Origin: JAGNHN01 sp964590645
GTDB taxonomy: Bacteria; Bacteroidota; Bacteroidia; Bacteroidales; JAGNHN01
NCBI GenBank assembly: GCA_964590645.1
Contig: CAZPYJ010000017.1
Span: forward strand, 18,343-82,342
Length of the DNA stretch: 64,000 bases
Reading direction: 5' to 3'
Position 1 is the stretch's first letter. Each line of letters starts with the position of its first letter. This document shows, piece after piece, positions 34,563-43,800 of this stretch. The notes under the pieces were generated by a model, which was not told the DNA's origin, searched no databases, and saw nothing but the letters and a program-made list of their open reading frames with translations. Position numbers and translations under genes: made by a program.

Positions 34563-35748
34563 CCAGGCAAATGGAATATAGGCGGCGTCGGCCTTGGTGT
34601 ACACTGTCAAAATATACGCGTCTTCCATCCGGGCTCCAACGGGGGTGGAGATCGCAGCGGGAAGGGCCAAAAAACTTCCGTGGATCGAAGAAGCGGCCCA
34701 ATACACGCTCCTCTCCTGTCTGCAGGTTGCGCATCAGCAGGTGCTTCACCCTTCTTCTGTCGGGGTAGGAATCCATCAACATCCACTCCCCGAGCACCGA
34801 GGGGTGTCCATCTCCATAAGGCTCCGGGATAACATCACCGGGCACCTTCCGGCTACCGTCGCGCAGGTCGAAGCGATAATAACTGCCCGGCATCCCTTCA
34901 AAAGTGCAATAACAAATAATGTGATGATCTCCATCCCAGCAGGCGTGGCTGATGATGCCATCTGCCAGCACGCGGGGGGCGGCTTCCGGCAAAGTGGAAT
35001 GCAGCAGGCGATGAAATACCTTCCCGCTTTTTTTCCACCGGTGCAGAAAGATGAGCTGGTCGCCACCCGGACTCATCATCAGATGATTGACCCAGTGCCT
35101 TGCCCCTTCCATTGTGGGCAAGGGCAAAACCTCTTTGATCCGGGCCAGGCTCAGGAACAGGTGTGAGGCTCCATTTTGCATATCCATCAGGAATATGCCG
35201 TCCTTATACTCCTCTTCCAGCCCGCTCACCTTCCCTTCGCGGTCGCGATAGCCGTACTCAGGACGCATTTGCTGCAAGCGTTCGAAGCTCAGGCTGACGG
35301 CCAGCTTTCCACATACATCATAGACCGGTCTGTCATAAGTACGGATCAATTTTTTTTCCTTAACAGAAAAGAGGCGGGAAACATAGCGGTCATCGCTGGC
35401 ATTATAATCATTGAAGAGAAAGCGATCTGCGGAAACCCACATTGCCCTGGCCCCCTGCTGCCAGTTGAAAGAAGTGGTGGAGACATCCATCACCACCTGA
35501 TCATCCCACTGGTCAAAAACGACAATATGGGCAATTTCCTCCGGCAGGGGGAGCTGAAAGGAAGGAGGATTCACTGCGTGATACAGAACATATCGCCCAT
35601 CGGCGGATTCAGGGGATTTATCGTAACAGCCGAAGAATGTTTCCTTATCCTGAAATGTAAAACTCCTTATAACATAAGAAGATTCCCAGCATCCCCTGGT
35701 AGGGACCCCTGGAAAAAACAGTTTCCTGAAAAGTCTGCGTAATCCCAC
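34552..35748 (-). CDS. Predicted beta-propeller protein in polysaccharide cluster
   Basis: A 398-residue protein without signal peptide or membrane helices. It shows repeated propeller-like blades: YVLYHAVNPP, MWVSADRFLFNDYNASDDRYV, HLMMSPGGDQLIFLHRWKKS, and a clear PD40/TolB-type blade at the C-terminus, HPRWSPDGRRVYFDSVHQGR. I do not recognise a named family. Its place between GT4 and GT2 genes, with an 11-base overlap to the latter, points to a cytoplasmic role in surface glycan synthesis, such as a scaffold or a glycan-modifying enzyme. That role is inferred from position only. Confidence 0.72.
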   Translation of the reverse strand: MGLRRLFRKLFFPGVPTRGCWESSYVIRSFTFQDKETFFGCYDKSPESADGRYVLYHAVNPPSFQLPLPEEIAHIVVFDQWDDQVVMDVSTTSFNWQQGARAMWVSADRFLFNDYNASDDRYVSRLFSVKEKKLIRTYDRPVYDVCGKLAVSLSFERLQQMRPEYGYRDREGKVSGLEEEYKDGIFLMDMQNGASHLFLSLARIKEVLPLPTMEGARHWVNHLMMSPGGDQLIFLHRWKKSGKVFHRLLHSTLPEAAPRVLADGIISHACWDGDHHIICYCTFEGMPGSYYRFDLRDGSRKVPGDVIPEPYGDGHPSVLGEWMLMDSYPDRRRVKHLLMRNLQTGEERVLGRFFDPRKFFGPSRCDLHPRWSPDGRRVYFDSVHQGRRRLYSICLDES

Positions 35749-35785
35749 GTATCTGTTTCAAGAATTAAGATAAAAGCCTCCTGTC

Positions 35786-36898
35786 TTATTGATTTCCATT
35801 CCAGAGGGCCTTGTATATTTTTTGATATTTTGCGGACATACCGGCCGCAGAAAAGCGGTCCAACACAATCTCCCTCACCTCATCTGAAAGGCCCTTCGTA
35901 TCCTTTGCCCTAAATTCACCCATTTTTTCCCCGAGCTGAGCAGTTTTGTCGACATCAAAGAAATAGGGCCAGTCCAGGCCGGTAAAAATCTCCCGATGCT
36001 GTTCAATATCTGACAATACAGGTGGCAATCCGCAAGCCATTGCCTCCAGTACTGCATTGGGGAGTCCTTCACTTCGTGACGAAGATACGAAGATATCGGA
36101 GGCGGCGAAAAACGGCCTGACGTCTGAGACAAGCCCCGGAATAAGAACCTCAACCTGCTCCGCTGCCAGTGCTAGCAGCGTTTCAGGCCGAGGCACTCTG
36201 CCAAGGATGATCAGCGTGAGGGGAAATCCGCAGTGATTTGCTCCGATAATGCTTGCTTCGTGGTTCTTTCGGGGGAGATGGCTCCCCACTGTCACAATGG
36301 TGAATCGATCCGGATCCAGCCCCAGCCTTTGCCTGGCGGCCTTCTTGTTTTCAGCATCCGGAAGGGAAAAGTGATCCGTATCAACTCCATTTTGGACATA
36401 AGGGATGTCCAGTCTGTACTTCTTTTTGTAGATGGAGGATAAGCTGGCAGAACAGGCATAAATATTCCGGCCTTTGATCATCACCTTCATCTGCATCCAC
36501 CCCATCAATCCTCCCTGTATCCTTCCATATTTATCCAGATAATCCACAAAAGGATCATTCCTCTGGGTAGATACAGATTTCCATTCCTTCAGACGGAGTG
36601 CCATCAAATCTGCCCTGATGCCCTGGGTATGGATCACATCGGCTTTTATGTCCCGCAGCATTTTTCGCAAAGCAGACAAGCCACTGAGTAATCCATTGAT
36701 CCTGGATTTCTTCAGAGATAATACAGGAATACCATCCTCGAGGAACAATGAACCCATCGAATCTGCAGGTTCAGGGGAAAGGGTGATCACCACCGATTCA
36801 AATTCCTCGCCATTCAGGTTTCGTATGATGTTCCTCAATTGATTGGTAGGCCCGCTGCGCCGGAGGGTTGAAACGACATAGGCGATCTTGAGCTTCAT
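35786..36898 (-). CDS. Family 4 glycosyltransferase
   Basis: A 370-residue GT-B enzyme. The N-terminal acceptor domain starts LKIAYVVSTLRRSGPTNQLR; the C-terminal donor domain holds FTIVTVGSHLPRKNHEASI and the EX7E-type signature SSSRSEGLPNAVLEAMACGLP. It transfers a sugar from a nucleotide donor on the cytoplasmic side of the membrane. Its ATG overlaps the stop of the ATP-grasp gene by 4 bases (ATGA), indicating coupling. Confidence 0.92.
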   Translation of the reverse strand: MKLKIAYVVSTLRRSGPTNQLRNIIRNLNGEEFESVVITLSPEPADSMGSLFLEDGIPVLSLKKSRINGLLSGLSALRKMLRDIKADVIHTQGIRADLMALRLKEWKSVSTQRNDPFVDYLDKYGRIQGGLMGWMQMKVMIKGRNIYACSASLSSIYKKKYRLDIPYVQNGVDTDHFSLPDAENKKAARQRLGLDPDRFTIVTVGSHLPRKNHEASIIGANHCGFPLTLIILGRVPRPETLLALAAEQVEVLIPGLVSDVRPFFAASDIFVSSSRSEGLPNAVLEAMACGLPPVLSDIEQHREIFTGLDWPYFFDVDKTAQLGEKMGEFRAKDTKGLSDEVREIVLDRFSAAGMSAKYQKIYKALWNGNQ

Positions 36899-37917
36899 CT
36901 TTCTTTCTTTCTGTCTAACAGCAAATCCACAAAATCCATCACACGCAGCAGGTGGCTCCCGTGCTGGTTGAATACCCCTTCTTCAAAATGAAAAGCCTGA
37001 TCACGAAAGAGGTAGCGCCCCGGTTTTCCATCCACACGCATTTGAATCGGGCTGTAAGATCCAAAAATGGTTTGCAGCTCATTCACAAGGAATGCTCCTT
37101 TTTCCGACTCAAAAATATCCACATTCATTGAACGGAAGCCGCCCCTTTCACAAATCTGCCGTGTAAGTTCCAGAAGTTCCTGCGGAGGTTGTTCCAGGGC
37201 GGCCTTTCCACTGCCGCTGGCAAAGCCATCCCGCAGCAGTTTCTTATGGCCGAAATACGACTCCCCTATCCTGATCATCCGCCACTCCCAACGGATGGGG
37301 ATAAATTCCTGCACAATCAGATAATGTTTCTGGATACGGCCCAGCAAGGGTAGCGGGATCCCTTTGTATTTGCTGGAGAAGCGAATCTCCCCCAGGGTTA
37401 GTGCAGGGTGGCTGAATCCGAATATGGCGCGGGCGATGTGGAGGGCACGGGCACGGGATTGAATGATCCTCACCCCACTGGCCCCGGCCCCGATATTGGT
37501 TTTGAAAACCAGCGGGTAGGAAGCCTGGCGCAGGTAATCCAGGGCGTCGGTTTTGCGTGCAAAAATCTGGGTCGGGGGATGCGGAAAGCCCTGGCTTTTC
37601 AACCACCAGGCCATATTCCGCTTATTCTCATAAATATACAGCTCCTTGAAACTGGGATAAATGGGCTTTTGCAACAAATCGCTGATGACCCAGGCGATTT
37701 CATCCAGCATCGACTTGCGTTCCTGGATATCGTTGGGAGGGTGTAAAAGAAAACCATCGCACTGGCTTTCCTGCACCCGCCTGATCCAGTCAGGCGCAAG
37801 GATATCGATCAGAGAATATGCAAGCCCCATTTCCTCACAGGCTTTCACATAATTGAGGTGTTCATCGTGAAAAGCGGTAAGTATCCCCAGTTTAAGGCTG
37901 GCGGCGCCGGCGGGCAT
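36895..37917 (-). CDS. ATP-grasp (RimK-like) ligase in polysaccharide cluster
   Basis: A 340-residue ATP-grasp protein. The central fold is visible as SYPLVFKTNIGAGASGVRII (ATP-binding lysine and glycine loop), HYLIVQEFIPIRWEWRMIRI, and the metal-binding end SMNVDIFESEKGAFLVNELQ. ATP-grasp enzymes usually join a carboxylate to an amine through an acyl phosphate, so this could add an amino acid or similar group to a sugar or carrier. A start at 37941 is also possible; either start overlaps the flippase gene. The substrate is unknown. Confidence 0.82.
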   Translation of the reverse strand: MPAGAASLKLGILTAFHDEHLNYVKACEEMGLAYSLIDILAPDWIRRVQESQCDGFLLHPPNDIQERKSMLDEIAWVISDLLQKPIYPSFKELYIYENKRNMAWWLKSQGFPHPPTQIFARKTDALDYLRQASYPLVFKTNIGAGASGVRIIQSRARALHIARAIFGFSHPALTLGEIRFSSKYKGIPLPLLGRIQKHYLIVQEFIPIRWEWRMIRIGESYFGHKKLLRDGFASGSGKAALEQPPQELLELTRQICERGGFRSMNVDIFESEKGAFLVNELQTIFGSYSPIQMRVDGKPGRYLFRDQAFHFEEGVFNQHGSHLLRVMDFVDLLLDRKKER

Positions 37918-39184
37918 CAAGGCTAACTTTTCGGTAGGCATACAGAATCAAATATACATTAAAAAGAAGCCCGGTGGCTGCATAGACGGCGATACTGAGA
38001 TAAGGGTCTTCCAGGATCACCCAGCTGATCCACAGGCTGAGGAAGCGGGCAATAAAGAGGGCGGTTTCGTAGCGCATACTAAAGCGCTGCAGGCCCAGCA
38101 CATAGAGGCTCATTGTGGCCGGGGAGTTAATGAAACCCAGGAAGGACCAGGGAATGACGAGCTGTGCATAGTGCCCTGCTTCCTGCCATTCTTCGCCAAA
38201 AAGCACAGAAAACAAGAATGGAGCAAGAAAGAAAAGGATCAGGAAAGGGAGGATACCCACCCGTATCAATCCGCCCAGGGTATTTTTAAAAAGCCGCAGG
38301 ATGGGTTTTCCATCGGCATATTGCCGGGAGGCTTCCTGGTAATACACCTCCCGGGTAGAGTGCCCGATCAGGCGGGTGGGAGCACTCAACACGCGGGCGG
38401 TGAGGGCATAGAGTCCGGCGATTGCCGGGCTGTAATAGAAGGTCAGCAGGATGGCAGGAAGATTCTGGGAGAGGCTGTTCATCAGGGAAGCAAAGCTTTG
38501 ATAGCGGGGGAATTGATGATGCTCCCGGCCCAGTCGCTTCATTATAGCCAAGCCAATCGCCTTTCCTTTGAAACGGCCTTTGCGCCAATGTCTCCAGCCC
38601 AACATCACGGCTGCTGCCACATCGGCAAAAACTTTCCCCCACACCAGGCCCAGGGGAAAGAGCCTGAAAATCTGGATGGCACTCTGACTGCCCACGGCTG
38701 CCGAGGCCTGCACGACACGGGAGGCCGACACGGCGGGGAATTCCTTGTATCGGCTGCCATAACTGAGCATTATCTGGTATAAACTGCTGAAAAAGATCCC
38801 CAGCGGGATGATGAAAAGGATGGCGCGAAGCTCTTCTCCAAACCAGGAAATCAGTGGCTCCCTGAGGACAAGGGAAATCAGAAGGATCAATCCGGACGAA
38901 AGGGTGGTAGCCCAGAATGAAAGCCACACCAGGCCGCGGGCATCTTCATCTTTGGCAGGAAGCATTATCGCCAGTTCATACTTCCAGGCTGCCACCACGC
39001 CCAGGGTACTGACAATGGCGGTATAAAGGGCGAACACCCCGAAGGCCGAGGGATCGAACAAACGGGTAAGAAGGGGGGTAAACAGAAAGAGGATGGCCTG
39101 TGCCAGGGCGGTGCCTGTCATCAGGGTGAGGACGTGCAAAAGGAATGGGCGTTCTTTTGCTTTACGAAATGCCTTTCTGATCAT
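37892..39184 (-). CDS. Wzx-type oligosaccharide flippase
   Basis: A 430-residue protein with about 12-14 membrane helices of the MOP/MATE-like polysaccharide export family. The N-terminal LLTRLFDPSAFGVFALYTAI and AAWKYELAIMLP are characteristic of Wzx/lipopolysaccharide flippases. It would move lipid-linked repeat units across the inner membrane. Its start overlaps the epimerase stop by 23 bases, and its 3' end overlaps the ATP-grasp gene. Confidence 0.92.
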   Translation of the reverse strand: MIRKAFRKAKERPFLLHVLTLMTGTALAQAILFLFTPLLTRLFDPSAFGVFALYTAIVSTLGVVAAWKYELAIMLPAKDEDARGLVWLSFWATTLSSGLILLISLVLREPLISWFGEELRAILFIIPLGIFFSSLYQIMLSYGSRYKEFPAVSASRVVQASAAVGSQSAIQIFRLFPLGLVWGKVFADVAAAVMLGWRHWRKGRFKGKAIGLAIMKRLGREHHQFPRYQSFASLMNSLSQNLPAILLTFYYSPAIAGLYALTARVLSAPTRLIGHSTREVYYQEASRQYADGKPILRLFKNTLGGLIRVGILPFLILFFLAPFLFSVLFGEEWQEAGHYAQLVIPWSFLGFINSPATMSLYVLGLQRFSMRYETALFIARFLSLWISWVILEDPYLSIAVYAATGLLFNVYLILYAYRKVSLDARRRRQP

Positions 39185-40145
39185 TGCTTTGTCTTAGCTC
39201 CTGCCTGAGCCAATGGGCAAAGGCCTCTATGCCCAGCTCAAACGAAGTGGCCGGGGCATAGCCCAGCAGGCTTCTGGCCTTGCTGATGTCGGCCCAGGTA
39301 TGGGGCAGGTCCCCCTTCATTTCGGGTAAAACATCCAGCACCGCTGTCTTCTCCAGTACCTTCTCCAGGGCATTGACCATTTCCGACAGGCTGATGGTCC
39401 GGTCATTTCCCAGGTTAATGACTTCGTACATACTTTCCTCATAGCGCATCGCACCCATAATCCCCTGCACGATATCCGCTATATAGGTATAATCTCTGCG
39501 TGTGCTGCCATCGCCAAAGAAGGGCAATACTTTCCCTTCCATCATTTTTCGTCCAAAATTATGGATGGCCAGGTCAGGACGCTGCCCGGGACCATAGACG
39601 GTAAAAAAGCGCAGGGCGATAAACCGGATATTAAAAAGATGGCTGTAAACGTGACCCAGGAGTTCACCGCTGACTTTGGTGCTGGCGTAAGGGCTGATGG
39701 GTTTGAGCACCATACTTTCTTCCCGCCAGGGCAGATCAGGATTGAGTCCGTAGACACTGGAAGAAGAGGCAAAGACGAATTGGGGCACCTTCCATTTGCG
39801 GGCCATCTCCAGGACATTTTGCGTACCTCTGACATTCACATCCTGGTATCCGCGCGGATCCACAATCGAAGGCCTGACTCCAGCTTTGGCGGCCAGGTGC
39901 ACAATCACATCGTAATCGCCCGCGAGCTTATCCAGGGCATCCATATCCCTGATATCTCCCTCGCTAAGAGAAAAGTGCGGTTGATCCAGTAGCTTTTGAA
40001 TCTGCGCTCGCTTGATTTCCGGGTCGTAATAAGGGTCGAAATTATCCAGGACATCCACTGCCCAATCTTCCTGCAGCAACTGGTGGCAGAGGTGGCTTCC
40101 GATAAAACCGGCCCCGCCGGTTACGAGCACTTTTGCTTTTGGCAT
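39162..40145 (-). CDS. UDP-glucuronate/GalE-type epimerase
   Basis: A 327-residue extended short-chain dehydrogenase. It has the NAD-binding GGAGFIGSHLCHQL motif, the active-site SSSSVYG Ser and YASTK Tyr/Lys, and the block RFFTVYGPGQRPDLAI with FGDGSTRRDYTYI, which are most like UDP-glucuronate 4-epimerases (CapI-like). It would supply a nucleotide sugar for the downstream glycosyltransferases. The ATG follows the DUF4340 stop by 4 bases, so the polysaccharide genes appear joined to the gld genes. The precise epimer made is uncertain. Confidence 0.9.
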   Translation of the reverse strand: MPKAKVLVTGGAGFIGSHLCHQLLQEDWAVDVLDNFDPYYDPEIKRAQIQKLLDQPHFSLSEGDIRDMDALDKLAGDYDVIVHLAAKAGVRPSIVDPRGYQDVNVRGTQNVLEMARKWKVPQFVFASSSSVYGLNPDLPWREESMVLKPISPYASTKVSGELLGHVYSHLFNIRFIALRFFTVYGPGQRPDLAIHNFGRKMMEGKVLPFFGDGSTRRDYTYIADIVQGIMGAMRYEESMYEVINLGNDRTISLSEMVNALEKVLEKTAVLDVLPEMKGDLPHTWADISKARSLLGYAPATSFELGIEAFAHWLRQELRQSNDQKGIS

Positions 40146-40149
40146 CGGC

Positions 40150-41229
40150 TTAGTTTTGCGGTTCGGGTAGCTGCGTCCTGTATTCGTCCGGCAGGAACCA
40201 ATCCAGCGGACGGGTGATTCTGGAAAAGACGAAATATTGCACCAGCAGCATTTCCTCCTGCCCTTCCACGAAGGCGTACATTCTGTCACGGTCCCACGGC
40301 TGTGGATTCCCCAACAGGTCGGCCTCCGGTTCCTCAAACCATCGCCTGTGGGTGATTACCCTGGTCTCCCTGCCGTCAACATCGGTCAGGCTGATGATCT
40401 GGTAAACAGGGCTCTTTCTGACCGAGTCAATGAAAGCCTGGGGCAGGTCTCCGCTGAGCAAAGATTCATAACGGATGTCATCAAAAGCAGCCAGGTAGCT
40501 GATCAGCTTCATCGTATCCGCAAGTGGGAGCGGGTCTCCTACCCGCGGGATCAGTTCGTAATGATTGTTCTGCACCTCTACCGAATAAGACTTTTCCGGC
40601 TCATCGACAATCTCGAGGCTGGCCCGGGCGATATCATTCAGCCTGGTGCTGAAAAGGGTGTGATCACGCCAGTCGTTCAGACGCGGTGAAAAACGGGTGG
40701 CGACAAAGCCGCGAAATCCTGGCAGATAGACAATGTAAGGCCGTTCCGCTCCTTCCAATAGCATAAAAGTACCCAGGTTATCTGCGGTATGGTCACCCAC
40801 ATAGATGGTACGGGTTCGTTTTTCCCTGGGAAAAAAACGCCATCCACCGGGCAGGTCAATCCGGTAAATTTCCTGATACACCTCCACTTTGATGCCGGTT
40901 GAGGCCAGGCGCTTCACCACGCTATTGTGGGCTGATTGGGCCACCGGTGATTTTACGGCCATCCGCATCATTGTGGTAAGCAGCTGATCGACGGCATCCT
41001 TCCGCGCTTTGATCTCTCCATTCACCTTCCAAACCCCTTTCGGCCGGGTCAGCTCAATCTGACTTCCGGCGCGGTCGGCCAGGAAGATGCGGGTCACAGA
41101 AGCAGTATCGCGAATGGCAAAATCGCTGTCTCCGGATGAGAGGGTGGAACGGCTGCGATTAAGCAACAGAAAGGTGGCCACCATTGCCAAAAGGAGAATC
41201 AACCAAAAGAGGTATCTTTTTTTCTTCAT
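40150..41229 (-). CDS. DUF4340-type membrane-anchored protein
   Basis: A 359-residue protein with one N-terminal membrane helix (about 6-23) and a large periplasmic beta-rich domain. The start MKKKRYLFWLILLLAMVATFLLL and the segment ITRIFLADRAGSQIELTRP fit DUF4340, a family often found beside gldG-type ABC transporter auxiliary genes. It follows gldG by 18 bases and probably works with that transporter. No enzymatic motif was seen. Confidence 0.8.
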   Translation of the reverse strand: MKKKRYLFWLILLLAMVATFLLLNRSRSTLSSGDSDFAIRDTASVTRIFLADRAGSQIELTRPKGVWKVNGEIKARKDAVDQLLTTMMRMAVKSPVAQSAHNSVVKRLASTGIKVEVYQEIYRIDLPGGWRFFPREKRTRTIYVGDHTADNLGTFMLLEGAERPYIVYLPGFRGFVATRFSPRLNDWRDHTLFSTRLNDIARASLEIVDEPEKSYSVEVQNNHYELIPRVGDPLPLADTMKLISYLAAFDDIRYESLLSGDLPQAFIDSVRKSPVYQIISLTDVDGRETRVITHRRWFEEPEADLLGNPQPWDRDRMYAFVEGQEEMLLVQYFVFSRITRPLDWFLPDEYRTQLPEPQN

Positions 41230-41247
41230 TATTGCGCTTTTTCTGAT

Positions 41248-43014
41248 CTACGATTTGGTGCCATATCTGCGCTTCCTCAGGAAAGCACCGGCAGCACTGA
41301 GTAAAAGGACGAGCAGCACGGGGCCTGCGGTATTCAGCAGCTGCCAGCGTGGCTTCTCCGCGGCCACCCGTGTACGATCCAGCATCCGCAGGCGTATCTC
41401 CCGGCTTCGGATCTGAATAAGCCCGCTTTCATCTGTCAGATAGTTGACCGCATTCACAAGGAAATCACGGTTGCCGAAAGACTCTCCGGTGTACTGGTCA
41501 TATCCCAGGGGAAGGGGGTTACGTGTACCTGCACTGATCTGATTGAGGAAAAGGTCTCCATCCCCGATCACAATCATCCTGGAGGGCTCGCTTTCCTCAA
41601 GAAAACCCATCTCTTTACTTTCCAATATCTCAGGAGGTATTCGGTTGGCGAACAGGGAAGGGAAACGGCCTTCAAGCAAGAGGGCCGCCGTATGAACCCC
41701 ATCGGCAAACATCCGCTGATCCGGTTCGCTCCTCAGTATTTCGAGGCTGATATAGGCCGGTGTGGCCACTTTGCGGGTGTACTGCGAGGTCAGCAAGAGG
41801 GCAGTTTTTCGAATACCGGCCACTTCAATGCTATCCACACTGCTCACAAAGGCACTGTGGATCATATTGAGGTTATTCACCACCGGATGGTTCCCGGACG
41901 CGCTCAGCAGGGGCATATAATACCAGGGGTAGAATTCGAACTGGGGTTGACCTCCCATTTCGCCTGTCCTGACAGGAATAGGCATAGAGCGAATGTCCAT
42001 CAGCAAATCAGGGTTGATCCTGGCTCCGTAGCGGAAAAGCATATCCTCCAGATTGAGATCACGGGCAATGCCAACTGTTTCAGGGCTTGCACGCAGGCTG
42101 TCCATATCCGCATTGGTTCGGTCGAGGGCCCAGAGCAATTTGCCTCCACGCATCAGATACTGATCCAGAATGAACTTATCCCGTTCGCTGAAAGCCTGGC
42201 TGGGCTTAATGATCAATACCGCATCATATTTATTTTTGAAGAGAATCCGGGTAGAGTCTTCATTGAACGTCCTTTCTGTCAGACTGGATAGTTTCTCATT
42301 CAGGTTGATCCGCTCGACCTGGTAAAACTCATTCAGTGCGCTAAGGGCATCCCAGAGCAGGAGATCCGAGGGTGTACCATAGGCATCGAGTACAGCCACA
42401 CGCTGTCGCTGGCTGCTAACCAGTTTGCGAATACCGCTGGCCAGGTTGTATTCCAGGTCCTGTATAGAGCTGTTGAGCACCTGCTCCGGTGCTTTTCCGG
42501 TCTGGGATTGCAGCAGCTGCAAGGGTATTTCCCTTCCTTTATAACTCAGGAGGGCCCCGGGAAAGATCACCTTTTGCTCTGATCCGTCTTTCTGCCTGAC
42601 CTGCAAGCTCGTAGGCTCCAGGCCTTTTTCTGCGAGCTGGCGGTAAATGTCGTTGCGAACCTTGGGATCTTCTGATGCGGAGGGATTGATGAACTCATAT
42701 TCAATCTTATCGCTCCAGGCCCTGAACTCATCCAGGGTTTCCTGTGTACTGCGGCTCAGGCGCTTGAAGCCGGAAGGAAATTCTCCTTCAAGATATACCC
42801 TGAAATATACTACATCGTCCAGCCCGCGTAGCATATCGCGGGTCACTGTTGAGAGGGTATGCCGCTTTTCTGCAGTAAGGTCAAGACGAACAAAATAGAA
42901 AGAGGCAATGATATTCAGCAATACAATGGCAGCCAATGCCAGGGCAAAGGACAGCAGACTTTGCTTGCGTATCTGTCTGCGGGCGGAAGCCTTATGTTGC
43001 TCTTTTTCTACCAT
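41248..43014 (-). CDS. gldG: Gliding-associated ABC transporter substrate-binding protein GldG
   Basis: A 588-residue protein with an N-terminal helix (about 18-40), a periplasmic ABC_transp_aux-type region and a C-terminal helix (about 560-580). Family blocks include FYFVRLDLTAEKRHTLS, FKRLSRSTQETLDEFRAW, VAVLDAYGTPSDLLLWDAL and YLMRGGKLLWALDRTNADMD. In Flavobacterium GldG acts with GldA and GldF in motility. The ATG at 43014 overlaps the gldF stop by 7 bases and is better than a longer in-frame start within gldF. Confidence 0.93.
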   Translation of the reverse strand: MVEKEQHKASARRQIRKQSLLSFALALAAIVLLNIIASFYFVRLDLTAEKRHTLSTVTRDMLRGLDDVVYFRVYLEGEFPSGFKRLSRSTQETLDEFRAWSDKIEYEFINPSASEDPKVRNDIYRQLAEKGLEPTSLQVRQKDGSEQKVIFPGALLSYKGREIPLQLLQSQTGKAPEQVLNSSIQDLEYNLASGIRKLVSSQRQRVAVLDAYGTPSDLLLWDALSALNEFYQVERINLNEKLSSLTERTFNEDSTRILFKNKYDAVLIIKPSQAFSERDKFILDQYLMRGGKLLWALDRTNADMDSLRASPETVGIARDLNLEDMLFRYGARINPDLLMDIRSMPIPVRTGEMGGQPQFEFYPWYYMPLLSASGNHPVVNNLNMIHSAFVSSVDSIEVAGIRKTALLLTSQYTRKVATPAYISLEILRSEPDQRMFADGVHTAALLLEGRFPSLFANRIPPEILESKEMGFLEESEPSRMIVIGDGDLFLNQISAGTRNPLPLGYDQYTGESFGNRDFLVNAVNYLTDESGLIQIRSREIRLRMLDRTRVAAEKPRWQLLNTAGPVLLVLLLSAAGAFLRKRRYGTKS

Positions 43015-43739
43015 TTTCTGCTTTCCAGACTCAGTTTGGTTAACACCAGGAACAAGGCGATCAGACCCAGAAAATAAATCACATCGCGGCTGTCGATGAC
43101 CCCCCGGCTCATACTGACATAATGATGGCGGATTCCCAGAGACTGCACCCACAGGTCCACCTGTCCGAGAAAAGCAAAGGAAGCCAGGATTTCAAATCCG
43201 GTATAGGCAAAGGCACTCAGGATGGCCGCAAGCAGAAAGGAAATAATCTGGTTGTCTGTCAGAGATGAAGCAAAAAGTCCGATCGACACGAAGGCCCCGG
43301 CCAGAAAGAGCAGCCCGATGTATGACCCCCACATACCGCCGGCATCAATGTTCCCCCTGGGTAATCCCAACTGATGCACGGAGAGATAGAAGAGCAATGT
43401 GGGGATCAGGCTGAGCAACACCAGAGAAAGACCGGCAAAAAATTTGGCAAATATGATCTGATAATCCGACAAGGGCTTGGTCAGCAGCATCTCTATGGTT
43501 CCGCTCCTCTTCTCCTCAGCCAGGCTGCGCATCGTAATGGCCGGGATCAGAAAGAGAAAAACCCAGGGAGCCATAATAAAAAGGCCGTTGATATTGGCAT
43601 AGCCATAATCCAGGATGTTCAGGTCAACAGGAAAAACCCAGAGGTACAAACCGATTACGCTCAGAAAGACCGCCATCACAATGAATCCGGTCAGGGAGAA
43701 AAGAAAACTGCTGAGTTCACGACGAAACAAGGTCAACAT
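43008..43739 (-). CDS. gldF: Gliding-associated ABC transporter permease GldF
   Basis: A 243-residue ABC-2-type permease with about six helices: MLTLFRRELSSFLFSLTGFIV at the start, the conserved MRSLAEEKRSGTIEMLLTKP amphipathic segment, and a final helix ending LTKLSLESRKW. The usual partner ATPase gldA is not adjacent. It is the first gene of the minus-strand run gldF-gldG-DUF4340 and polysaccharide genes. Two TATTTTTG boxes lie just upstream. Confidence 0.93.
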   Translation of the reverse strand: MLTLFRRELSSFLFSLTGFIVMAVFLSVIGLYLWVFPVDLNILDYGYANINGLFIMAPWVFLFLIPAITMRSLAEEKRSGTIEMLLTKPLSDYQIIFAKFFAGLSLVLLSLIPTLLFYLSVHQLGLPRGNIDAGGMWGSYIGLLFLAGAFVSIGLFASSLTDNQIISFLLAAILSAFAYTGFEILASFAFLGQVDLWVQSLGIRHHYVSMSRGVIDSRDVIYFLGLIALFLVLTKLSLESRKW

Positions 43740-43766
43740 AGGCTCACTCCTGCAATTGGGTGCCGA

Positions 43767-43783
43767 CAAAAATACCAAAAATA
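43767..43783 (-). promoter_or_regulatory. Two tandem putative -7 boxes for gldF
   Basis: Minus-strand TATTTTTG occurs twice (43767-43774 and 43776-43783), 27 and 36 bases before the gldF ATG. They also mark the likely promoter for the whole gld-polysaccharide run. Confidence 0.4.
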
Positions 43784-43800
43784 ACGCAGGGGCTGAGCGA

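Noticed and set aside
40146..40337. Upstream extension of the epimerase
   Set aside because: It lies within the DUF4340 gene in another frame, and MPKAKVLVTGGAGFIG at 40145 is the normal SDR start.
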